Positions 8,104-16,785 of a DNA stretch of 64,000 bases are shown piece after piece (positions within the stretch are counted from its first letter, which is position 1; each line of letters starts with the position of its first letter). Source of the stretch: Bacteroidetes bacterium GWF2_40_14 (GTDB lineage: Bacteria; Bacteroidota; Bacteroidia; Bacteroidales; UBA932); the NCBI GenBank assembly GCA_001769195.1, contig MEOK01000038.1:31415-95414 (forward strand). The letters are read 5' to 3'. A program made the position numbers and the translations under genes. The notes under the pieces are model-generated. The model did not search any database. It saw only the letters and a program-made list of their open reading frames with translations, and was not told where the DNA came from.

Positions 8104-9457
8104 GTTCGTTATTGATTAATAGTGTAAACTTGCTTCCTACACCGACTTCGCTTGTCAGTAATACTTTTCCTTTATGAGATTTTACAACCCAATTGACGTA
8201 GTTCAGACCAAGCCCGAAACCCTTTCCTTTCTGAGAATGTTCTCGTTTATTTACTCTGTAGAACTTCTCGAATACCTTTGACAGTTCATCTTTTGGTATG
8301 CCAATTCCATTATCTTCTACAGCAATATGAAAATATTTGCCATCTGTTTTTGTCGAGATCTTTATATTGACAATGTCGTTGGAATACTTAATTGCGTTGT
8401 CAATCAGATTACCTATCGCATTAGAAATATGCAGCTGGTCACCATAAATGTTTTCCTGGCCAGGTGTAATGTCGGTTGTAATTGTAACATTCTTCTTCGA
8501 CTCAACATTGTGTCTGGCTATGTGAGGCTCAATCGCTTCGTTTATATTGAACAATGTTTTATTGAGTGGAGCCTGTCGTTTCTCAAATTTATTTATATCA
8601 AGTATGTTTTCTATCAAGCCATTCAGAAAATAGAGCTGCTCCTTAGCCTTCCCCAGAAAATATGGCGCTGTCTTGGCATCGGCCATCTCGCCAACCTCCA
8701 GGTTTGTAATTGATGCCTGAAGTGGAGAACGTAATTCATGTGTAAGGAAATGGGTGATATTCTCCTTCAGCTTTGCCAGTGACACCTGTTTGAACAACAT
8801 CCTGGTCTGTATGATTATGCTGACTAAAATAAATATTGTCAGTATAAGGGACAATGACAGGATTATGAGAAGGTCGCCTTTGAATACAGTACTGGGATAG
8901 AAAACCTTTGCATCAATCATTAATTCATTAGAAGATGTTAATGGTATGCTCAGATCAAAAAACGAAAACAATATTGGTATAGTAGTGTATCCACCATCAA
9001 ATTCCTTCACAACAGATTTGTCGTCCCTCCAATAGGTAAGAATAAAATTTGTCGGTTTCTCCAGTTTTGTCAGGAACTCAGAAAAATAATTTGATAAAGT
9101 ATCCAAGTTTAGAGGATATTTATTCTTGTACGCTAATTGAAGAGCCTCCTCAAAAGTGAATTTTGTGAAGTCCTTATAGTTGTTTTTTAAACTTACAGAC
9201 TGAATTTTATTTTTATATTGGGGCTCAGTAGGAAGATTATTTGATATTGTTACACTAAATTTATCGCTTTTGCCGACTTTTTCAAGCCTTGTATTCAGCT
9301 CTTTATTAATGGCATCCCTCAGTACTTGTTCGGTTTGTTTGCGGAAAGTACTCTTCTCATTATCAATTATTCTAAAAAGCCATACAGCCTGTAGTGACAG
9401 TAAAAATAAAATCGCAATTATGGAAATCGATAGCGCCCTGTTTAACATATTCAGCAA
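8075..9457 (-). CDS. Sensor histidine kinase of the peptide locus (RprX-like)
   Basis: The protein has 460 residues: membrane segment 1 at about 8-30, a periplasmic region of about 165 residues, membrane segment 2 at about 196-220, and then a classical kinase core without a HAMP-PAS stretch. The H-box is FLTHELRSPLQAS with His240. The N-box is NLIDNAIKYS, G1 is VEDNGIGIP, the F-box lies in VFEKFYRV, and G2 is KGFGLGL. It should phosphorylate Asp53 of the adjacent regulator. The periplasmic domain could sense an extracytoplasmic ligand. Since the only small secreted product encoded next door is the 42-residue double-glycine peptide, that peptide is a candidate ligand, but this is inference. 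Confidence 0.93.
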   Translation of the reverse strand: MLNMLNRALSISIIAILFLLSLQAVWLFRIIDNEKSTFRKQTEQVLRDAINKELNTRLEKVGKSDKFSVTISNNLPTEPQYKNKIQSVSLKNNYKDFTKFTFEEALQLAYKNKYPLNLDTLSNYFSEFLTKLEKPTNFILTYWRDDKSVVKEFDGGYTTIPILFSFFDLSIPLTSSNELMIDAKVFYPSTVFKGDLLIILSLSLILTIFILVSIIIQTRMLFKQVSLAKLKENITHFLTHELRSPLQASITNLEVGEMADAKTAPYFLGKAKEQLYFLNGLIENILDINKFEKRQAPLNKTLFNINEAIEPHIARHNVESKKNVTITTDITPGQENIYGDQLHISNAIGNLIDNAIKYSNDIVNIKISTKTDGKYFHIAVEDNGIGIPKDELSKVFEKFYRVNKREHSQKGKGFGLGLNYVNWVVKSHKGKVLLTSEVGVGSKFTLLINNEHGKEDSAGR

Positions 9458-9487
9458 ATTATCAGTGTTTAATCAGCATTCTGTATG

Positions 9488-9495
9488 CAAATGTA
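9488..9495 (-). promoter_or_regulatory. -7 element for the histidine kinase gene
   Basis: On the minus strand TACATTTG matches TAnnTTTG and lies 30 bases upstream of the kinase start codon. The same 83-bp divergent region must hold the promoter of the peptide gene; the best candidate there is TTTATTTG at 9510-9517 with one mismatch. No convincing -33 element was found for either direction. Confidence 0.4.
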
Positions 9496-9540
9496 ACAAT
9501 TATTATTAATTTATTTGTACAACAAAAAAACAATAAAGCC

Positions 9541-9669
9541 ATGAAAGCAACATTTGAAAAACTGAATGAACAAGAGATGATTAACGTAAACGGCGGTGAT
9601 GTTTATGTTATTATGGTAACCGACAGAAACGGTAACGTTTATTATGTAATTATCGAAGACGGAAACTAG
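9541..9669 (+). CDS. Double-glycine leader peptide, cargo of the adjacent exporter
   Basis: A 42-residue product from ATG 9541; the longer frame from 9394 runs antisense into the kinase gene. The leader is MKATFEKLNEQEMINVNGG (residues 1-19), the Bacteroidota GG-leader pattern (FEKLxxxEMxxVxGG). It would be cut after Gly19 by the C39 peptidase encoded next. The mature part (20-42, 23 residues) has no Cys, five charged residues (net -3) and two hydrophobic beta-prone runs, VYVIMV and VYYVII, around a DRNGN turn, so it looks like a beta-hairpin. It is unlike cationic pore-forming bacteriocins. It could be a signal, a bacteriocin or a structural peptide; the leader is clear, the role is not. Confidence 0.85.
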   Translation: MKATFEKLNEQEMINVNGGDVYVIMVTDRNGNVYYVIIEDGN

Positions 9670-9704
9670 TACTCGGTCAGTAAAAAAGGAAGTTTGATGA
9701 TAAC

Positions 9705-9721
9705 TTGCTGATTTTCAGCAA
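9705..9721 (+). promoter_or_regulatory. Stem-loop between peptide gene and exporter gene
   Basis: TTGCTGA-TTT-TCAGCAA forms a 7-bp stem with a 3-base loop, flanked by GATG (9696-9699) and CATC (9726-9729) that can add a weak outer stem. It lies in the 125-bp gap between the peptide gene and its exporter. No U-run follows, so it is not a classical terminator. It could act as an mRNA-stability or partial-attenuation element giving more peptide than transporter. Confidence 0.35.
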
Positions 9722-9794
9722 AAAGCATCACTTTGTTCAGGCGTAATATTAATTATGCATAGGTAATTTTATCCCTTAATAAGGAATTTGACAT

Positions 9795-11987
9795 TTGAAA
9801 AGATTTAAACATTTTTCCCAGTTAGACTCTGCAGATTGTGGACCGACATCTCTTAGAATGGTTGCGCAGTATCACGGACGTCATTTTTCACTGGATACAC
9901 TTAGAAAAAAATGTGAATACACACGAGTAGGCGTAAATCTTTTTGGAATATCCAAAGCAGCAGAGAGTATAGGTTTAAGGACGCTGGGAGCCAAATTGTC
10001 CTTCGAAGATCTCTGCAAATCAAATTTTCCCTGCATAGTTCACTGGAACCAGAAACACTTTGTGGTCCTTTACGGAACAAAAGGCAAGGGTAAGGATTTC
10101 AGGATGCTTGTTGCAGATCCCGCATCGGGCTTGGTAAAACTTACTGAAGGCGAATTCAAAAAGTCGTGGTTCAGTACAGTGAGTAACGGAGAGGGAAGAG
10201 GTATTGCACTCTTTCTAGATCCTACACCACAATTCTATGCAAATGAGGGCGAAAGAGTAAACACAAAAGGCTTTGGCTTTTTGTACTCATATATAAGACC
10301 ATACAAAAAGCTCATAATTCAGCTTTTTCTTGGATTGCTTGTTGGCAGTCTTCTTCAGTTGATTCTTCCATTTCTTACACAGAGTATTGTTGACGTTGGC
10401 ATAGGATCTCAGAACCTCAACTTTATCTGGCTGGTTCTTATTGCCCAGTTAATGCTTACTATAAGCATGGCCTCTGTGGATTTCATCCGTGGTTGGATTC
10501 TCCTCCACCTCGGAACAAGAGTAAACATCTCACTTATCTCCGATTTTCTCGCAAAGCTCATGAAGTTGCCGATTGGCTTTTTTGACACAAAAATGACAGG
10601 TGATTTGTTGCAAAGGATAGGGGACCATAAACGCATACAGACATTTCTTACAGGATCGTCGCTGAACATTCTTTTTTCATTGTTTAATATTGTTATTTTT
10701 GGAATAGTCCTGCTTTACTACAGCGCATTGATCTTTGCAATTTTCTTGTTTGCTTCAATAATTTATGTATTATGGGTGATGCTCTTCATGAAGAGGCGCA
10801 GGGAGCTGGACAATAAGGCATTCACCCAGAATGCTGCTAATCAGAATTCTGTAATACAGCTTATTACAGGTATGCAAGAGATAAAACTGAACTCCTGTGA
10901 GAGACAAAAAAGGTGGGAGTGGGAGAGAATACAGGCAAAACTGTTCAAGGTGAGTATTAAAGGGCTTGCCCTTGGTCAGTATCAGGAGGCAGGTGCCACT
11001 CTTATCAACCAGCTTAAAAATGTATTCATCACTATTGTGGCTGCAAGCTCAGTTCTGAATGGCGAATTAACCCTTGGAATGATGTTATCGGTGCAGTTTA
11101 TAAATGGTCAGCTGAATGCACCTATTGCTCAGATTATCAGTTTTATGCAATCCTCTCAGGATGCAAAGCTCAGTCTTGAAAGACTTTCTGAAATTCACGA
11201 TAAAAAAGACGAAGAAAATAATGATTCAGAACTACTTTCAGATATACCAAAGGACAAATCAATATCAGTCGAGAACCTCTCATTCAAGTACGAAGGAGCC
11301 GGATCTGAATTGGTTCTGAAGAATATCAATATGACAATAGAGAATGCCAAAATTACTGCATTAGTGGGAACAAGCGGCAGCGGCAAAACAACACTTGTAA
11401 AACTTCTTCTGGGTTTCTATCCACCTGTAGTCGGCTCAATAATGTATGGACAGCATAATCTATCGTCACTGAGCATGGAGGCATGGAGAAAAGAGTGCGG
11501 TGTTGTAATGCAGGATGGATTCATTTTCTCAGATACTATTGCCAACAATATTGCCCCCGGGGCCGAAATCATTGATAAGGAGAGACTTTTAAAAGCTGTT
11601 GAGGTGGCCAATATAAGAGAGTTTGTAGAGAGTCTGCCTCTAGCTTACAATACGAAAATTGGACAGGAGGGACATGGACTGAGTCAGGGACAGAAACAGA
11701 GATTACTGATAGCAAGGGCTGTCTATAAAGATCCGCAATTCATAATGTTCGACGAAGCTACCAATGCTCTTGATGCAAATAATGAAAAGCAGATAATGGA
11801 CAATCTCAATGAGTTCTTTGTAGGCAAGACTGTATTGATTGTCGCACACAGATTAAGCACCGTAAGAAATGCAGACAATATAATAGTATTGGATAAGGGG
11901 GAGATTATTGAAACCGGTAATCATGAAGCATTGGTAGAGAAACGCGGAGCCTATTACCAGCTTGTAAAAAATCAGCTATATGTCTAG
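9795..11987 (+). CDS. Peptidase-containing ABC transporter (PCAT, C39 peptidase)
   Basis: The protein has 730 residues from a TTG codon at 9795. TTG is the only usable start, because the frame has a stop at 9789 and the C39 domain begins at once; AAGGAA lies about 10 bases upstream. The C39 peptidase (1-140) has Cys15 in DSADCGPTSL, His88 in KHFVVLY and Asp108 in VADPA. Six membrane helices follow (about 165-450), then an ABC ATPase with Walker A GTSGSGKTT, signature LSQGQKQR, Walker B FIMFDEATNALD and the H-loop VAHRLST. It should cleave the GG leader and export the mature peptide. The stop overlaps the next gene by 8 bases. Confidence 0.95.
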   Translation: MKRFKHFSQLDSADCGPTSLRMVAQYHGRHFSLDTLRKKCEYTRVGVNLFGISKAAESIGLRTLGAKLSFEDLCKSNFPCIVHWNQKHFVVLYGTKGKGKDFRMLVADPASGLVKLTEGEFKKSWFSTVSNGEGRGIALFLDPTPQFYANEGERVNTKGFGFLYSYIRPYKKLIIQLFLGLLVGSLLQLILPFLTQSIVDVGIGSQNLNFIWLVLIAQLMLTISMASVDFIRGWILLHLGTRVNISLISDFLAKLMKLPIGFFDTKMTGDLLQRIGDHKRIQTFLTGSSLNILFSLFNIVIFGIVLLYYSALIFAIFLFASIIYVLWVMLFMKRRRELDNKAFTQNAANQNSVIQLITGMQEIKLNSCERQKRWEWERIQAKLFKVSIKGLALGQYQEAGATLINQLKNVFITIVAASSVLNGELTLGMMLSVQFINGQLNAPIAQIISFMQSSQDAKLSLERLSEIHDKKDEENNDSELLSDIPKDKSISVENLSFKYEGAGSELVLKNINMTIENAKITALVGTSGSGKTTLVKLLLGFYPPVVGSIMYGQHNLSSLSMEAWRKECGVVMQDGFIFSDTIANNIAPGAEIIDKERLLKAVEVANIREFVESLPLAYNTKIGQEGHGLSQGQKQRLLIARAVYKDPQFIMFDEATNALDANNEKQIMDNLNEFFVGKTVLIVAHRLSTVRNADNIIVLDKGEIIETGNHEALVEKRGAYYQLVKNQLYV

Positions 11988-13290
11988 TGAGAAGAGGATC
12001 GAAATAAGATCGGAGGATGTAAACGACATTCTATCAAGACCACCGGGATGGATACTATCCTGGGGGACCGCCGTCATTCTCTCGGTGATTCTTCTTATTC
12101 TTGCGGGCAGCGCCATATTCAAATATCCTGACAAATTAACTGCCCCTGTATTGATTACATCAGAGAACCTTCCTGCCCAACTCGTTGCAAAGACAAGCGG
12201 GAGACTTCAAAAGGTCTTTAAAAATGAGGGAGACTTGGTTTCTGTCGGAGGTGTTGTTGCAATAATAGAGAATCCCATATCATACGAAAACTATCTTGAT
12301 CTTAAATCGATTGTGCAACAGTTCTCAGATACACTGGCTGTCAATGGTAACATAAGTAACTGTTCTTTTATATCAAATCTGCAGTTTGGGGAGCTGCAAA
12401 GTGGATACACACAGTTTTATAAAAGTCTTATTGAATACAAAAACTTCCTGCAAATAAACTATCACAAGAAAAAAATTGCAATTCTCAAACGTCAGATCGA
12501 TGCACAGAAATCACTACAATCACTGAGTGAAAGACAGGTCTCTCTATCTAAGGAGCAGATGGAAATTTCTGAAAAGATTTATAAAAGAGATTTGTCTTTG
12601 TTTGATCAGAAGGTAATTTCACAACTGGAGATTGAAAGGAGTAAAAGCACACAATTAGCAACCAGACAACAGCATGAAGCAGCCTTGTCCGACCTGAACA
12701 CTATGAAGATAAATATTCTTCAGGCTGAACAGAGTGTCTTTGATATGGAACTGGCCAGAGAGGAGCAGGTGGGCCTGCTTGAAAGGTCACTAATGGGTAA
12801 CTACGACAATTTGCTTGCTGAGATAAGGCAGTGGGAACAGAACTACCTTTTTGTCAGCCCCGTGAATGGTAAGGTCTCATTTACAAAATTCTGGCAAGAG
12901 AACCAGAATGTATCTGCCGGAGATATAGCATTTACTATTATACCTTTAAAAGCAGCAAGAATAAACGGGAAAATCTACCTGCCCCTGGCTGGTGCCGGAA
13001 AAGTCAAGGTTGGACAAAAGGTCAATATCAAGCTTGACAACTATCCATATATGGAATTTGGTATGGTTGAGGTAAAGGTTGGGAGTATATCAATGATTCC
13101 CACAGACATGAATAATAATAAAGTATATATTGTAGGGGTAAGTTTTCCTGAGAGATTAAAGACCAACTATGGCACTGACCTTATTTTTACGGAGCAGATG
13201 CAGGGAACAGCAGAGATAATTACTGCCGACCTGAGTTTATTGAAAAGAATTTTGTTCCCGTTTAAACATATTTTTAAAAGCCGGTTATAA
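11980..13290 (+). CDS. HlyD-family secretion adaptor of the peptide exporter
   Basis: A 436-residue protein with a short cytoplasmic start, one membrane segment (about 27-47), a first lipoyl-like strand pair (LPAQLVAKTSGRL), a long coiled-coil arm (about 150-280) and a second half (FVSPVNGKVSF) typical of membrane-fusion proteins. It bridges the ABC exporter to the outer membrane; no dedicated TolC gene is present in the window, so a chromosomal TolC-like channel would be needed. The start overlaps the exporter gene by 8 bases, which indicates translational coupling. It is expected to act in the periplasm, anchored in the inner membrane. Confidence 0.92.
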   Translation: MSSEKRIEIRSEDVNDILSRPPGWILSWGTAVILSVILLILAGSAIFKYPDKLTAPVLITSENLPAQLVAKTSGRLQKVFKNEGDLVSVGGVVAIIENPISYENYLDLKSIVQQFSDTLAVNGNISNCSFISNLQFGELQSGYTQFYKSLIEYKNFLQINYHKKKIAILKRQIDAQKSLQSLSERQVSLSKEQMEISEKIYKRDLSLFDQKVISQLEIERSKSTQLATRQQHEAALSDLNTMKINILQAEQSVFDMELAREEQVGLLERSLMGNYDNLLAEIRQWEQNYLFVSPVNGKVSFTKFWQENQNVSAGDIAFTIIPLKAARINGKIYLPLAGAGKVKVGQKVNIKLDNYPYMEFGMVEVKVGSISMIPTDMNNNKVYIVGVSFPERLKTNYGTDLIFTEQMQGTAEIITADLSLLKRILFPFKHIFKSRL

Positions 13291-13300
13291 TAAATAAAAT

Positions 13301-13666
13301 ATGAGCGTATCAATTATTATATTTTCTATTGGAATAACATCTGCAATCTGCACCAGTCTTATTGCATCGGTATTACATAAGATGAGCTGGCATAGATATG
13401 TAAAGAAATCTGGATTGAGGAGCGTTAATATGTTCCTTAGCAATTTCTACCAGTTCAATTATCGTTTTTACAGTTCTTTCTCTTTTCTCAGGGAATTGAT
13501 GATTAACTCTTTTATCGTCAGCTTGATTTTCAAATACTTTGTATGCGAGACTGACCATTTACAAGCCAAATGTATCATTGGCTCCTTTATTCTGACTTGT
13601 GTTCTAAGACTTATTAACCAACTTGTGGTTTATTCTAAGTTTTATGATGAGGAGCTTGTTAAATAG
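13301..13666 (+). CDS. Small unknown membrane protein of the peptide-export operon
   Basis: A 121-residue protein starting 11 bases after the adaptor gene. Three hydrophobic segments are visible (about 3-25, 67-85 and 90-108) with a basic, aromatic-rich central loop (NFYQFNYRFYSSFSF). No family is recognised. In peptide-export loci the small membrane protein after the exporter is often an immunity or accessory factor, and its place as the last gene of the operon fits, but that is inference from position only. Confidence 0.65.
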   Translation: MSVSIIIFSIGITSAICTSLIASVLHKMSWHRYVKKSGLRSVNMFLSNFYQFNYRFYSSFSFLRELMINSFIVSLIFKYFVCETDHLQAKCIIGSFILTCVLRLINQLVVYSKFYDEELVK

Positions 13667-13669
13667 AGA

Positions 13670-13685
13670 TAAATTTGTACTTTTG
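13670..13685 (+). promoter_or_regulatory. Tandem -7 elements before the Cys/His-rich gene
   Basis: Two adjacent matches to TAnnTTTG are seen: TAAATTTG (13670-13677) and TACTTTTG (13678-13685). They lie just behind the stop of the previous gene and just before ATG 13692. They indicate a separate transcript for the metal-related genes and support the short start. No clear -33 element was found. Confidence 0.45.
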
Positions 13686-13691
13686 CGCTCA

Positions 13692-14123
13692 ATGAGGAAG
13701 TTGTTGAAATATTCAGTTTCTATATTGCTGGCATTTATGTATTTGCTGGCAAGCGTCGGAATTGGTGTACATGAGTGTTCAGCTTCAGATACAAAAAGTG
13801 TCGTGTTTTTCTATAGTGACAGCTCATGTGAGGCAATCCATAGTCATTGTGCCTGTGGTTCTCACGATTGTCATAATAACATAAAACACTCAAAAGAATG
13901 TTGTGCAACAGAGTTTCATCATTTGAACAACGACTACGATATAAGTCAGTTTAATTTCCATTCGCAAACGATTATTTCTACTCTTGCATGTATATGTACC
14001 TTAGGTTTATATAGTACAGATTATTTATCGGCAAACAGCAACTATTCAAATATTTCGTATGCCGACCATCCACCGTCAATTAAATATGACACATATTCGT
14101 TCCACTCTCAGTGGAGGTTGTAG
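13692..14123 (+). CDS. Secreted Cys/His-rich protein, HYC_CC_PP-like
   Basis: The protein has 143 residues from ATG 13692; the longer frame from 13623 overlaps the preceding gene and its promoter. An N-terminal hydrophobic signal (about 7-27) is followed by a region dense in Cys and His: GVHECS, HSHCACGSHDCHNN, KECCATEFHH, and later ADHPPS. This order (vH.C, a CC pair, a PP pair) matches the Bacteroidota HYC_CC_PP type protein often found before a TonB receptor for metals. A second hydrophobic stretch near 100-115 may be membrane-associated. It is likely periplasmic and metal-binding. The family name is from memory of the motif order and was not checked. Confidence 0.65.
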   Translation: MRKLLKYSVSILLAFMYLLASVGIGVHECSASDTKSVVFFYSDSSCEAIHSHCACGSHDCHNNIKHSKECCATEFHHLNNDYDISQFNFHSQTIISTLACICTLGLYSTDYLSANSNYSNISYADHPPSIKYDTYSFHSQWRL

Positions 14124-14164
14124 AGATTCTATTCTTATAGGAATAGATATCTTTTACAATTAAT

Positions 14165-16417
14165 ATGAATATGAAAAAAACAGTTATATCATTTTTATTT
14201 TTTATTTCAATTGCATCGTTCCTTAATGCACAAAACATTACCGGTGTGGTTAAGGTTCAGAAAGCAAACGGCGAAGTCGAACCGTTGGCTTACGCATCAA
14301 TTTACTGGCTTGAAGGAAAGTCAGCATTTGTGTCCGATGACAACGGGCATTTCTCATTTAACGGCAAAAAAACAGAAAATATCTCATTGATAGCAGCATA
14401 CATTGGCTATATCAAAGATACTATTGTACTTGCTAGTGGTCAGGATAAGGTTGAATTTATCCTGAGGGAGAGTAATAACCTTAATGAGGTACGAGTTGTT
14501 GGCAGGCAGCAGGGTAACTTTCTGTCAAAGACAACACCAGTAAAAACAGAGGTTATATCAGCTGCCGGTTTATGTAAGATGGCATGTTGCAACCTTGCAG
14601 AAAGCTTTGAAAACTCTGCAAGCGTAACAGTTGGTTATGCCGATGCAATAACCGGAGCCAGACAGATCAGACTGCTAGGATTATCAGGTCAATATACCCA
14701 GATGCTTGATGAGAATCGTCCTGTTATGAGAGGAATTGCATCACCATTCGGGCTATCTTACATTCCAGGACAATGGCTCGAAAGCATACAGATTGCAAAG
14801 GGTCCATCGTCAGTAGTAAATGGGTTGGAGGCCATCACAGGCCAGATTAACCTTGAACACAGGAAACCAACCACTGAACAACCACTTTTTGTCAACCTCT
14901 TTCTTAGCAATACATTACGATCAGAGGCAAATCTAGTTTCGTCTCTCCAGCTTAATTCCAAGCTTAGTACAGCAATATTTGGCCATTTTTCAACTGACCC
15001 CCTGGGCCATGACGGAAACCACGATGGTTTTAAGGATGAGCCAGTATCTATGCAGTTTAACCTTGCAAACAGATGGTTATACATGTCTGAAAACGGAAGT
15101 CAGATAAGATTCGGGTTTAAGGCACTATCAGACGACAGGCTTGCCGGCCAGAATGATTTTAAAAAAGATTCACAAAGGGACTATGCAATTTGGGGTTCAA
15201 ACATAAAGAACAAAGGATTAAATAGTTATATAAAAATTGGTGTGCCTCTCAATCCTGAAAATACTAAGAACATAGCAACGGTCATTGACTACACCTATCA
15301 TAACCTCGACTCCTATTTTGGCATGAAGGACTATAAAGCAGAACAAAATTCCCTGTTTATGAATCTGATGTTTATGAATACCATTAACGAGAAGCATAAA
15401 TACATTCTTGGACTGAGTGGTCAGTATGATAACTTTGATGAAAAGGTAAGTAACCATAGAACAATCAATTTAGACGAGATGATTAATCCGCTCGCTTATG
15501 AAATAGATGCAGGAAGAGAGGAGATGTCACTTGGTGGTTATGGTGAGTATACATATACAAGTGGAGAAAAGCTGAGTTTTGTTGCAGGAATTAGATTAGA
15601 CAGAAACAATCTGCATGGATGGTTGTTCGCACCTCGTGCCAACCTTAAGTATGCATTTATGGAGAAACTTATATTCAGAGCATCTGGAGGCAGGGGTTTC
15701 AGATCTACCAATGTAATTGCCGACAATCTTGGAATGCTATCTACAGGAAGAAGTATTAGACTTGACAACAACCTTGATATTGAGGACGCATGGACATACG
15801 GAGCCAATCTGACGAGCTACTTTTCATTGGGTTTTGGAGAAGATGCTTCACTTAGCTTTGACTACTTCAGAACAGATTTCAACAAACAGATAGTTGTTGA
15901 TCAGGAGAGAGATATGAGATATGTATGGCTTTACAATCTGGACGGGCGTTCATTTACAAATACATACCAAATAGACCTAACAATTGAACCTGTAGAAAGA
16001 CTTACTATTCTTACCACCTTCAGATACACAGATGCAAAAGTTACCTTAAACGGGCAAGGTCTGGTTGAGAAACCTCTTACAAGCAAGTACAAGGGAGTGT
16101 TTAATGTGCAGTATGCAACAAGGATGAACAAATGGACATTCGATGTTACCGCTCAGCTCAACGGTCCAAGTAAACTTTTCTACTTTGCAGATATGGAGAG
16201 ATCACCAGTGTACGGAATGCTTTATGCTCAGGTGACCAAAAAATTCAAGGATCTTGATGTCTATATAGGTGGAGAAAACCTGACAAACTATCGTCAGCAT
16301 AATCCTATTATTGATGCACAGGACCCTTATTCACAAACATTTAATTCCACTGTAATATGGGGACCACTGATGGGCATAAAGGTTTATGTCGGTCTAAGGT
16401 TCACAATCTGGAAATAA
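14165..16417 (+). CDS. TonB-dependent outer-membrane receptor, probable metal transport
   Basis: The protein has 750 residues with a signal peptide ending near LNAQ (residue 23). It contains a CarboxypepD_reg-like domain (about 24-105), a plug domain (about 115-230: TPVKTEVISAAGL, MACCNLAESFE, ITGARQIRLLGLSGQY, IQIAKGPSSVVNG) and a beta-barrel to the C-terminus. The KMACCN pair of cysteines in the plug is characteristic of a receptor subgroup found with HMA proteins in Bacteroidota, consistent with copper or another soft metal. It is energised by TonB-ExbBD, not encoded here. Neighbours are the Cys/His-rich protein upstream and an HMA-domain protein downstream. An alternative start at 14171 removes two residues. 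Confidence 0.92.
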   Translation: MNMKKTVISFLFFISIASFLNAQNITGVVKVQKANGEVEPLAYASIYWLEGKSAFVSDDNGHFSFNGKKTENISLIAAYIGYIKDTIVLASGQDKVEFILRESNNLNEVRVVGRQQGNFLSKTTPVKTEVISAAGLCKMACCNLAESFENSASVTVGYADAITGARQIRLLGLSGQYTQMLDENRPVMRGIASPFGLSYIPGQWLESIQIAKGPSSVVNGLEAITGQINLEHRKPTTEQPLFVNLFLSNTLRSEANLVSSLQLNSKLSTAIFGHFSTDPLGHDGNHDGFKDEPVSMQFNLANRWLYMSENGSQIRFGFKALSDDRLAGQNDFKKDSQRDYAIWGSNIKNKGLNSYIKIGVPLNPENTKNIATVIDYTYHNLDSYFGMKDYKAEQNSLFMNLMFMNTINEKHKYILGLSGQYDNFDEKVSNHRTINLDEMINPLAYEIDAGREEMSLGGYGEYTYTSGEKLSFVAGIRLDRNNLHGWLFAPRANLKYAFMEKLIFRASGGRGFRSTNVIADNLGMLSTGRSIRLDNNLDIEDAWTYGANLTSYFSLGFGEDASLSFDYFRTDFNKQIVVDQERDMRYVWLYNLDGRSFTNTYQIDLTIEPVERLTILTTFRYTDAKVTLNGQGLVEKPLTSKYKGVFNVQYATRMNKWTFDVTAQLNGPSKLFYFADMERSPVYGMLYAQVTKKFKDLDVYIGGENLTNYRQHNPIIDAQDPYSQTFNSTVIWGPLMGIKVYVGLRFTIWK

Positions 16418-16466
16418 TCATCTTTTTATTAAAACTTTTATTTATTTTTACAAACAACAAACAAAA

Positions 16467-16781
16467 ATGAAAACTCTTATAAAATCACTTACTTTAGTGC
16501 TCGTGGCACTTTTCGTTTTAGCAAGCAATTCAAATGCTCAGGACAAGAAAATTAAAAAAGATGCTGAAGTTACATATACAGTTGACATTGATTGTCCTAG
16601 CTGTGTAAAGAAGCTAGAGGCAAAACTTCCTCACGAAATTGGAGTCAAGGATCTTAAAATTGATCTTGCTACAAAAACCGTTTGGTTCAAATATCAGATT
16701 GACAAGACAAATAAAGAGAACTTAGCCAAGGCACTTGAAAAGCTGGGTTACCCTGCAAAAGAGGTAGAGACAAAAAAATAA
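16467..16781 (+). CDS. Secreted heavy-metal-associated (HMA) domain protein
   Basis: A 104-residue protein with a signal peptide (to about NSNAQ, residue 25) followed by a single HMA fold. The metal site is IDCPSC with Cys43 and Cys46, then the alpha-helix VKKLEAKL and strands DLKIDLATKTVWF. This is the CxxC Cu(I)/Zn(II) chaperone pattern. Because it is exported, it would bind metal in the periplasm, where it could take metal from the upstream TonB receptor or pass it on. It lies 49 bases after the receptor gene and only 4 bases before the next gene. Confidence 0.9.
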   Translation: MKTLIKSLTLVLVALFVLASNSNAQDKKIKKDAEVTYTVDIDCPSCVKKLEAKLPHEIGVKDLKIDLATKTVWFKYQIDKTNKENLAKALEKLGYPAKEVETKK

Positions 16782-16785
16782 ACAA

